A stretch of DNA of 64,000 bases from JBHENC01 sp051000345. GTDB lineage: Bacteria > Acidobacteriota > Blastocatellia > Pyrinomonadales > Pyrinomonadaceae. Positions 57,543 through 64,000 of this stretch are shown piece after piece. A model generated the notes under the pieces. It saw only the letters and a program-made list of their open reading frames with translations, was not told the origin of the DNA and searched no databases. The DNA lies in the NCBI GenBank assembly GCA_051000345.1, contig JBPCOJ010000038.1, forward strand, positions 37,034 to 101,033, given 5' to 3'. The translations under genes were made by a program, and so were the position numbers. Every line of letters starts with the position of its first letter. The stretch's first letter is position 1.

Positions 57543-58712
57543 TTACCAGTGCCCGCGCCCGACTTCCAAACGGTCGCCGGGTTGCAGATGCGGGTCGGGC
57601 GTTTTGCCTTCTTCGATCTGCTTGAGGTTGTATTCGGTGGCCGTCAAGCGCCCGTCCGCGCCCTGTCTGGAGACTTTGGCTTTGCTTCCGGCGAAGCGCG
57701 TCGTTCCGCCCGAAGCGAGAATCGCCTGCGTGAGCGTCAGCCCCGCGTGAAAATCCTTTTGTCCCGGCGCGCCGATTTGTCCGCCGATAAAATAGAACTG
57801 CGGCGCGAGCGGCGGCGCTCCCATTACTTTAATAAAATCGCCGGGCATCACGAGCGTCGCGGCTTGCGTTTGATCTTGCAACTCAACGGCGGCGATTTGC
57901 GTTCCGGCGCGCACGATAGAGACGCGCGCCGCTTCAAGACGCGGCTGCGCTTCAGCCAGCACCACATAAAGCGGAACGGCTTCCCTGCGCAAAATCTTTG
58001 TTCCCGGATTTTCAACAAGACCCGTGACGATTACGTTGTGGCTGGCGTAATCGCGTATGCCGATTGTCACTTGCGGCTTGTCGTAAAGCTTGATGCGCGA
58101 AGCGAGACGCGCGGCGATTTCTTCCGCCGTCAGGCCGCTCGCCTTCACAGGTTCGCCCGCCAGCGGATAATCAATCGTGCCGTCGGAAAGAACAGTGTAA
58201 AGCGTCGATTCACGCGATAAGGTATTGAGCAGGCGTATGTCCAAAGTGTCGCCCGCTGCGACGCGGTAAATGCTGAAAAGCGGCGGCGCGATGTTGTTCG
58301 CCACAGCACTCGTCAAGACAGCAGGAGCAGGAGCAGCAGCGGCGTTTGTATTATTGGCGCTTGCGTTCGTTTTAACCGGCGCATCCGCTGCCGAAGCATT
58401 GAGTTTGGCTGAACCGGACGGCGCGGGCGTGGGAACGACAGCAGCAGGCTTGGTTATGGCGGCACTTTTTTCAGGGGCATCGCTGGCGCTTTTCTTTGCG
58501 GGCTTGTCGTCGGAAGCGACGAGTTTTTCCGATTTGCTTTCAACTGCCGCGCTCTTTTTTTCGCTGTTTCGCGGTGCATTGTTACCGATTGTTTGCGGCG
58601 TGGAAGCCGCGCGCGGCTCTTTTATCTGCGCAATGGCAATCGAAGACAATGTGACAAAAGCGAAGATGAAAGCGAAGGCGGCAGAGACCGCGATGGATAA
58701 AGCTTTTTTCAT
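57543..58712 (-). CDS. Polysaccharide export protein (Wza/SLBB type)
   Basis: 389 residues. Signal peptide 'LSIAVSAAFAFIFAFVTLSS' (5-24); an Ala/Lys-rich low-complexity linker to about 135; then the polysaccharide-export domain ('YRVAAGDTLDIRLLNTLSRE', 'LSDGTIDYPLAGEPVKASGL') and two SLBB domains, ending 'DPHLQPGDRLEVGRG'. No lipobox cysteine is seen, unlike E. coli Wza. It is downstream of the beta-barrel gene at 58.8-61.0 kb, so the two may form an envelope export route, although no polymerase or glycosyltransferase genes are near. Confidence 0.88.
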   Translation of the reverse strand: MKKALSIAVSAAFAFIFAFVTLSSIAIAQIKEPRAASTPQTIGNNAPRNSEKKSAAVESKSEKLVASDDKPAKKSASDAPEKSAAITKPAAVVPTPAPSGSAKLNASAADAPVKTNASANNTNAAAAPAPAVLTSAVANNIAPPLFSIYRVAAGDTLDIRLLNTLSRESTLYTVLSDGTIDYPLAGEPVKASGLTAEEIAARLASRIKLYDKPQVTIGIRDYASHNVIVTGLVENPGTKILRREAVPLYVVLAEAQPRLEAARVSIVRAGTQIAAVELQDQTQAATLVMPGDFIKVMGAPPLAPQFYFIGGQIGAPGQKDFHAGLTLTQAILASGGTTRFAGSKAKVSRQGADGRLTATEYNLKQIEEGKTPDPHLQPGDRLEVGRGHW

Positions 58713-58800
58713 GTTGCACTCTTTCTACTTTCTTGAAAATCAAACATGTCGCACGCTCAACAGCCGGGCAAAGGCTTTCATGCGCGTAACGATCACTAAC

Positions 58801-60999
58801 TCAAAAAGAACGACCACGAACGTCGTTGCGGCGTCCGAACTCGAATATCAAGGACAGCAAATTGCGATTAAACGTCAGCAACGGAATGTTCGAGTTGCGC
58901 CGCGCAAAATTGTAAGCAAGACGCGCGCGCAGCAAATCGCTGAACTGATAACCCGCATTGAGGCCGAAGCCGTAGAGACTGTCGCGCCGCCGCGTGCCTG
59001 CGAAATCGCCGACGAACAATCCGCCGCTCGCCGTCGAATTTTCGACAATCGCAACGGGAAAACTCAATCGTTGATAGTTCGCTTCAAATCCTAGCTGCAA
59101 CGCTTTTGTCTGGTTTTTCTCAAAACGCGCCGCCGCGCCCGTCGAAACGAGCCGCGCGTTGCCTCCTTCTGGATTAAATGACGAAACCTGCGTTTTTCGC
59201 AGAACGGCGAGCTGAAAATTTGTTTTTTCCGACCATTCGCGCCGGTACGCGGCATCGAACACGAGGCCGCTGAAATCGTTGTCTGCCGACGCGTTCGGCG
59301 AAACACTGCGTTCAAAGCCCGCGCGAAACGCAAAGCTGCTTGTCCCGGACATCTGTGCGCGCGCGCCGATTATAAAATCTATTTGCCTACGGTCATTCAA
59401 GCCGCCGAACTCCGCACGCAAAGGCACGCTCGCGTTCGTGTCTGTGTAGGAGATTTCAGCCAGCGCAGTCGTTCGCTCGGACACATCATGTTCGGCAGAG
59501 ATAGCAGGGCGAAGCTCCGCGTAATTGACGAAGAGAGGCGCGTTCGCAATGTAGCGGTCACTCCAGCGCACGAAGTTGTAGCCGAGATCGAGCGCCAGAC
59601 GATTGCGCGCATTGAGCGTGAGTTCCGCGCGCGCGGCGCTGTCGTTACGCGTAAAGGTGTCGCCTTCGATGTAAGTTTCGCCCGCCGGATCATACTCGCG
59701 CGCGTCGAGCGCGGAGCGCACAAAATGATCGCGTAGAGCCAAACGCACAGTCGGCGCGAGTTCAAAACGCGAATCGAAATCCAGCGTCTGCCCGTTCGCC
59801 CAATTGCCGTTCGTCAGCCGACGCAAGCGCGCTTCATACGCGACGCGCAAAGCGCTTGTTTCGCCCGGCACTTCATACTCTATTCGCGGCGCGAAAGTGA
59901 AGATGCCTAAATTGCTGCCGACAATCGAACGATAAAAAAAGTTGCTGTTGTACTCTGCGCCTAATGCAAAAGACGGGCGCAAAAATCCCGCTCCCAACGC
60001 GCGTCCGCCGACTCGATCCGTTTCGGCAGCGGTGGTTCCGGGCATCCACGCGTTTACAGTTGCGCCCGGCGCAACGAGCGTCATCGTTATGAAATTGAGC
60101 GGTGCTGCTGCGCTCCCTTTGTTTTGCGTCGAAGCAGCGACGGCAGTCGGCACTTGCAAAAACAGAAGCGGAACACGCGATGAAGCAATTGGCTTTAGAT
60201 GAAAGAACGAAGATGAATCAGGCAGCGTCGCCCAAATTTCCCGCCCGCGAAAGATAAGCGGCGGCGAGGCGTTGGAAGCGCGCGAGGAAGCCAGCGCAAC
60301 GGGCGCGCCGTGCGAGGCTGAAGCGGTGATAGCAAGCGGCGCATTATTCGTCGCAGGCGCATTGATTGGCGGCAGCGTATCCGTCGTTAAAATCGCTTCC
60401 GTTTCCTTCAACCCGACTTCGGCGCGGGATATGAATGACGCAGTCTTAATGTCCTGCCCGGCGGCGGCCTCTGTGCCTTCGCGCAGTTTGTTATGCGTGC
60501 GCGGCTGCGATAGACGTGCGGAATCTTGCGCAACGCCGATTACTAAACGATTGAAAAACTTTCGCGGCGCAAGAACGATTCCGTCGTCGTTTCTTGTCAC
60601 AGCGATTTCGACAAACGGCACGCCGCCGCGCTCGCCTGTCGTCGTGCGAACCGAGCGCGCCAGCGGATCGTTAATCGCATAACCCGAACGCAGCAGCGAA
60701 CGCGCAGACAACACGCGTATGATCGTTTCAAGCCCCCGTGTTTCCGTCACGACATCGCTTATCGAACCATCGGCAGTTATCTCGATACGAACGCCGTCGC
60801 CCTCTGTGCTGACGCTCAAACGCACAAGCTGTACAGCATCGGCGTTGGTCGTTGTCGCACGCGTCGCGCCACCTAGCGACAGCAGCGCGCCGCACAAACA
60901 AAGCGTGAACAAGGCGAGCGTACAGGCAAGGTTGCGATGAACGCTTTGCCCGCGCGAGTCTCGCTTGAAATGTGCTAAGGCGCGTTGTCCTTTTTGCAT
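58801..60999 (-). CDS. Outer-membrane beta-barrel protein with AMIN-like N-terminal domain
   Basis: 732 residues. After a signal peptide (to about 49), residues 55-155 look like an AMIN domain ('VQLVRLSVSTEGDGVRIEIT', 'PRKFFNRLVIGVAQDS'), which in other proteins binds peptidoglycan. A linker follows, and from about 335 to the end there are alternating amphipathic strands such as 'LGAEYNSNFFYRS', 'LRVAYEARLRRLTN', 'TALAEISYTD' and a C-terminal phenylalanine, as in BBP2-type outer-membrane porins. Placed upstream of the Wza-like gene on the same strand; a role in exopolysaccharide secretion is inferred from that. Confidence 0.82.
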   Translation of the reverse strand: MQKGQRALAHFKRDSRGQSVHRNLACTLALFTLCLCGALLSLGGATRATTTNADAVQLVRLSVSTEGDGVRIEITADGSISDVVTETRGLETIIRVLSARSLLRSGYAINDPLARSVRTTTGERGGVPFVEIAVTRNDDGIVLAPRKFFNRLVIGVAQDSARLSQPRTHNKLREGTEAAAGQDIKTASFISRAEVGLKETEAILTTDTLPPINAPATNNAPLAITASASHGAPVALASSRASNASPPLIFRGREIWATLPDSSSFFHLKPIASSRVPLLFLQVPTAVAASTQNKGSAAAPLNFITMTLVAPGATVNAWMPGTTAAETDRVGGRALGAGFLRPSFALGAEYNSNFFYRSIVGSNLGIFTFAPRIEYEVPGETSALRVAYEARLRRLTNGNWANGQTLDFDSRFELAPTVRLALRDHFVRSALDAREYDPAGETYIEGDTFTRNDSAARAELTLNARNRLALDLGYNFVRWSDRYIANAPLFVNYAELRPAISAEHDVSERTTALAEISYTDTNASVPLRAEFGGLNDRRQIDFIIGARAQMSGTSSFAFRAGFERSVSPNASADNDFSGLVFDAAYRREWSEKTNFQLAVLRKTQVSSFNPEGGNARLVSTGAAARFEKNQTKALQLGFEANYQRLSFPVAIVENSTASGGLFVGDFAGTRRRDSLYGFGLNAGYQFSDLLRARLAYNFARRNSNIPLLTFNRNLLSLIFEFGRRNDVRGRSF

Positions 61000-61137
61000 A
61001 AATTATTATCCGCCGGTGTTGTTGGAGAGATGATTCGCACAGTTGACTTATTTGTTTAGCCACTTGCGCGGAGAACGTCGAAATTGTAGAAGGGATAGAG
61101 AGCGCAGCCGTGAATAGGCCGCATTTAGAGTGTAGCT

Positions 61138-62928
61138 TTAATCGCGGCTGGCTGGCAAGGTTTCCGGCGGAAAAAGTTCAGGCCAGTGCGCGGCAAATTG
61201 CCTTCGCACATAATCTTCGACATCGTCCGCCGTATCACACAGCAAGCATTCTGCAGCAATCCGCTGCGCATCTGCAACGGAGACGGCGGCCAGCGTTCGG
61301 CGCACGCGCGGAATAGAAGAAGCCGTCATGCTGAAGTCAACTGCGCCAAGCCCTGCAAGCATCACGCTGTAAACGGGAGTGCCCGCCATTTCGCCGCACA
61401 CGTTGACGGGAATCGAAGCGCTTTTGGCGGCATCGAGTGTGATCCGTATGCTTTGCAGCACCGCCGGATGAAGCGAGCGAAACCACTCTGCGGCAGCGTC
61501 GTTGCCGCGATCCACCGCCAGCGTATATTGCACAAGGTCATTCGTGCCGAGGCTGAAAAAATCGACTTCGCGCGCGAGTTTATCAGCGACGAGCACAGCG
61601 GCAGGCACTTCGATCATCGCGCCGATTTCGATTGTTCCGGTATTAATATTTTCGACTGTGAGCTGCGCGCGTTCTTCGTCGATAATGCGGCGGGCGCGTC
61701 GCACATCCGAGATGTCCGTAATCATCGGCAGCACGACGCGCAGACGCCCGTGTGCGGCAGCGCGCAGGGCGGCGCGCGCCTGTGTGCGCAGGATTTTTTC
61801 GTGCCGCAGGCTGTAACGAATCGCGCGCAAGCCGAGCACGGGATTGCGCTCGACTTCAAGGCTGCCGCCTATTTTGTCGCCGCCGAGATCGAAGAAACGA
61901 ATCGTCGCGCCGTCTTCGCCCGCCAGCTTCAATACTTCCGCATACGCATCGCACTGTTCGTCTTCCGAAGGCATTTCGCCGCGATGCGATAAAAGAAATT
62001 CCGAGCGGTAGAGGCCGACGCCGCGCGCCGCGAATCTTTCGACGCCTTCGTATTCGGCGGGCAGTTCGAGGTTGGCGCGCAGAAACATCTCAACGCCGTC
62101 CGTCGTGCGCAGTGGCTGGCGCGATTCCTCGCTCACACTTGAAGATGCGGTTTGCTTCGCGCGTGCGGCAAGCTGCCTGCATTCTTCGATTGTTGCGTTC
62201 GTCGGATGAAGCGTGGCTACGCCGCGTATCGCGTCTATGATTATCTTGTCGCCTGTGCGCGCGTGGCGATAAAGATCGCGCAGGCCGACGATGGCTGGCA
62301 CATTCAAGCCGCGCGCGAGAATCGCCGTGTGCGAAGTCCAGCCGCCCGCATCCGTCGCAATGGCGCGCGTGTAATCGAAATCGAGTTCCGCCATCGCCGA
62401 CGGCAATAAATCTTCCGCGACAATCACGGCGTCTTCCGTGAGAATGCGATGACCGGAAGGCTCGCCGCTCAAGGCGTCGAGAAGTCTTTGCGCCACGTCT
62501 TCGATATCGGAGCCGCGCGCGCGCAAGTATTCGTCTTTGATTTCGGCATACAGCGCGAGCAAGTCGTCAGTCGCAACTTTGACAGCCCATTCCGCATTGC
62601 TGCGTTCGCGGCGAATATGGTTTTCGATTTCGTTCTGTAGCTTTTGGTCTTCGAGTATCAACAAATGCGCGTCAAAGATGTGTGCGTGATCCGCGCCGAG
62701 TTTTTTTTCAGCGCGCGCTGTGACGGCCTTTAATTGGCGGCGGGCAAGGCGCATGGCGGCGCGCAGGCGGCGAACTTCGCGCTCGATGTTTGCGTCGTCG
62801 AGCGTTGCGCGAAAGATTTGCGTAGTGCCAGTGTGAATGCGCAACACGCGCCCGACGGCGATGCCGTCCGAGACGCCTAGGCCGCGCCAAGTCTTTTCGC
62901 TGCGTTCACCTCGCGCGCGTTTAGGCAC
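61138..62928 (-). CDS. ptsI: Phosphoenolpyruvate-protein phosphotransferase (PTS Enzyme I)
   Basis: Transfers phosphate from PEP to HPr. 596 residues from GTG 62928. N-terminal HPr-binding helices, the phosphohistidine in 'DAGGWTSHTAILARGLNVPA' (about 190-209), and the PEP-binding barrel with 'GVGLYRSEFLLSHRGEMPSE', 'VLPMITDISDVRRARRII', 'GAMIEVPAAVLVADKLA', 'FSLGTNDLVQYTLAVDRGN' and 'VCGEMAGTPVY' (active Cys). All catalytic parts are present. 9 nt after ptsH. Confidence 0.96.
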   Translation of the reverse strand: MPKRARGERSEKTWRGLGVSDGIAVGRVLRIHTGTTQIFRATLDDANIEREVRRLRAAMRLARRQLKAVTARAEKKLGADHAHIFDAHLLILEDQKLQNEIENHIRRERSNAEWAVKVATDDLLALYAEIKDEYLRARGSDIEDVAQRLLDALSGEPSGHRILTEDAVIVAEDLLPSAMAELDFDYTRAIATDAGGWTSHTAILARGLNVPAIVGLRDLYRHARTGDKIIIDAIRGVATLHPTNATIEECRQLAARAKQTASSSVSEESRQPLRTTDGVEMFLRANLELPAEYEGVERFAARGVGLYRSEFLLSHRGEMPSEDEQCDAYAEVLKLAGEDGATIRFFDLGGDKIGGSLEVERNPVLGLRAIRYSLRHEKILRTQARAALRAAAHGRLRVVLPMITDISDVRRARRIIDEERAQLTVENINTGTIEIGAMIEVPAAVLVADKLAREVDFFSLGTNDLVQYTLAVDRGNDAAAEWFRSLHPAVLQSIRITLDAAKSASIPVNVCGEMAGTPVYSVMLAGLGAVDFSMTASSIPRVRRTLAAVSVADAQRIAAECLLCDTADDVEDYVRRQFAAHWPELFPPETLPASRD

Positions 62929-62937
62929 TTTCGGCTT

Positions 62938-63213
62938 TTACTCCATTTCTCCGAACTTGTTGGCGAAAAGCTGGCACAAGGCATTCAGCGCTTCGGATTC
63001 GTCTGCGCCGTCGGCTGTCGCGCGCAGAATCGTGCCGCGCGCGGCCGCCAGCATCAGCACGCTCAAAATGGATTTGGCGTCGGCGGCGGCGCTTTTGTCG
63101 GAGCGTTCGAGTTGCAAAGAACAATCGAAGCAACTCGCCGTGCGCACGAGTTGGGCGGCGGCGCGCGCGTGTAGGCCGAGCCGGTTGACGACTTCGATGT
63201 TGCGTTCGATCAT
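62938..63213 (-). CDS. ptsH: PTS phosphocarrier protein HPr
   Basis: 91 residues, the usual size. The active-site histidine is in 'NRLGLHARAAAQLVRTA' (about 10-26); the second residue after it, usually Pro, is Ala ('HARAAA'), a known variation. The regulatory serine is in 'KSILSVLMLAA' (about 48), so HPr kinase could act on it. Its ATG overlaps the EIIA stop by 1 nt. Confidence 0.95.
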   Translation of the reverse strand: MIERNIEVVNRLGLHARAAAQLVRTASCFDCSLQLERSDKSAAADAKSILSVLMLAAARGTILRATADGADESEALNALCQLFANKFGEME

Positions 63214-63659
63214 CAGCTTTTTTTGCGCGGCGCAAGCAGTTCGCCCGCCAGATAAATACCTTCGCGGCCTTCCGTGCGCACGCGTATAGCGATTTCCGCG
63301 AGCGATTCATTTTGCGTCTGGCTGGCGAGTTTGATGACCATCGGTAAATTGACTCCGGTGACGACTTCGATTTGTCCATCGTGGAGAAACATCGAAGCGA
63401 TGTTGGTGGGCGTGCCGCCGAACATATCCGTCATGATAAGCACGCCGCGCTCCTCAGAAACCCGTGCAATGGCACGCTCAATTTCGTTGCGCGCCGCATC
63501 CACATCATCATGCCACCCGATGGAGACGGACGTGATATGCGAAACGGGGCCGATTATCATCTCCGCCGCCGCCAGCAGTTCATTCGCCAGATAGCCATGC
63601 GTGACAATGACACCCGCGACTTTCCGCGCCGCTTCTTTTTTCTCAACTTCGTTCGTCAT
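63213..63659 (-). CDS. PTS EIIA component, mannose (EIIA-Man) family
   Basis: 148 residues from ATG 63659. The phosphorylated histidine is in 'GVIVTHGYLANELLAAAEMI' (about 16-35, His 21), followed by 'GVLIMTDMFGGTPTNIASMF' and 'VVTGVNLPMVIKLAS', all typical of EIIA-Man. No EIIB, EIIC or EIID is encoded in the window, so with HPr and EI it probably forms a regulatory phosphorelay and not a sugar importer; genes beyond the window could change this. Confidence 0.92.
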   Translation of the reverse strand: MTNEVEKKEAARKVAGVIVTHGYLANELLAAAEMIIGPVSHITSVSIGWHDDVDAARNEIERAIARVSEERGVLIMTDMFGGTPTNIASMFLHDGQIEVVTGVNLPMVIKLASQTQNESLAEIAIRVRTEGREGIYLAGELLAPRKKS

Positions 63660-63969
63660 GCGTAGATAGTAGCTCGAATGCACAGGAGTGCGCGAGAAAG
63701 AACAACAGACTCATCCGCGCTGAACGCAGGCATACAATCTGAATTGCAGAGACAACCATGAAAAGCACGCTATCGAGGCATCGCGCTCGAAGGAATTGTT
63801 GGGCTGCGCTTTTCGATAATTATTGCACCTGCGCTTTGATTTTCTTCATGCGTAAGTAAATAAATATGACATAAACCTAATGTGTGACTCTTTTTAAGAA
63901 TCCATTGAACTGAAACCTCTGTAGAATGGCTGGTGACAAAACCTAGCTTATCCGCAAAGGAGCAGTTCA
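63660..63969. other. Region between the PTS operon and a possible transposase start
   Basis: About 310 nt, A/T-rich towards the right. No convincing gene. The left part should hold the PTS promoter, but no good pair of boxes was found. The right 100 nt may be the left end of an insertion sequence, judged from the coding start that follows; its terminal repeat cannot be confirmed because the other end is outside the window. Confidence 0.35.
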
Positions 63970-64000
63970 ATGGACAGAGACACTTTTATCATTACTGTGT
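63970..64000 (+). CDS. Possible transposase (IS982-like), N-terminal ten residues only
   Basis: ATG 63970 is preceded by AAGGAG with 7-8 nt spacing, a better site than most genes here have. The ten visible residues, 'MDRDTFIITV', resemble the N-terminus of IS982-family transposases, but this is too short to be firm. Confidence 0.3.
   Translation, partial: MDRDTFIITV

Noticed and set aside
58270..59094. 274-codon open frame on the plus strand with a hydrophobic start
   Set aside because: Antisense to the Ala-rich linker of the export protein; the hydrophobic look comes from the reverse of Ala/Lys/Ser codons.
63770..63970. 66-codon minus-strand frame at the right edge
   Set aside because: No ribosome-binding site, unusual composition, and it overlaps the likely end of an insertion sequence.

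Overview
The window reads as chromosomal DNA of a Gram-negative, GC-rich bacterium. Gram-negative envelope is supported by kdsA, kdsB and kdsC (Kdo for lipopolysaccharide), a Wza-like export protein and a predicted outer-membrane beta-barrel. The mix of TonB-C proteins with low-complexity linkers, a secreted PD40/Calx-beta/DUF4214 protein, secreted amidohydrolases and TPR kinases is most like Acidobacteriota, class Blastocatellia; this placement is inference from gene content, not from a marker comparison.

Layout. 1-4.3 kb: a suf iron-sulfur operon on the minus strand (rrf2-sufB-sufC-sufD, sufD cut by the window edge), with a clear promoter and an IscR-like dyad in front of rrf2. 4.4-19.3 kb: a long co-oriented minus-strand run that reads yacL-type PIN/TRAM gene, ispD, ispF, then nucleoside uptake and salvage: pyrimidine phosphorylase, BMP-type binding protein, a small unknown gene, two-domain ABC ATPase, two permeases, purine nucleoside phosphorylase, uridine kinase, cytidine deaminase, a PsiE-like membrane protein and an exported SAH/MTA-deaminase-like amidohydrolase, followed by a TonB-C protein. 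19.4-24.2 kb: an accessory stretch with a DUF262 gene broken by an IS630-family element and with an IS5-family element sitting exactly at its stop codon, a LEA-like lipoprotein, a tRNA-Gly(CCC) gene whose first bases supply the stop codon of a PD-(D/E)XK endonuclease gene, and a decayed tRNA 3' end. 24.2-33.5 kb: response regulator, kdsC, a pseudo-M1 peptidase/TPR protein, kdsA, a Ser/Thr kinase, pyrG and kdsB. 33.7-38.9 kb: a PLP sulfur-amino-acid pair, PP2C phosphatase, NfeD, proline dehydrogenase. 39-48.4 kb: acyl-CoA dehydrogenase and a heme operon (hemX-hemA-hemC-hemD) with an NtrC-type activator, a frameshifted phosphatase-superfamily gene and an MFS transporter. 48.5-64 kb: TPR and envelope genes, RNase P RNA, a large exported repeat protein, the Wza/beta-barrel pair, and a PTS phosphorelay (EIIA-HPr-EI) without a permease; the last bases start what may be a transposase.

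The most unusual structure is a dispersed family of repeats with a strict 7-base period, found at ten gene junctions between 2.1 and 41.7 kb. They usually form two inverted halves, and in at least six cases the stop codon of the neighbouring gene lies inside the repeat or at its edge, so that the repeat has written the protein's C-terminal tail. Other notable points are the exact reconstruction of the DUF262 gene on removing the IS630 copy, the endonuclease/tRNA overlap, a near-leaderless kdsB promoter, and an unclassified branched RNA-like fold upstream of the 858-residue exported protein.
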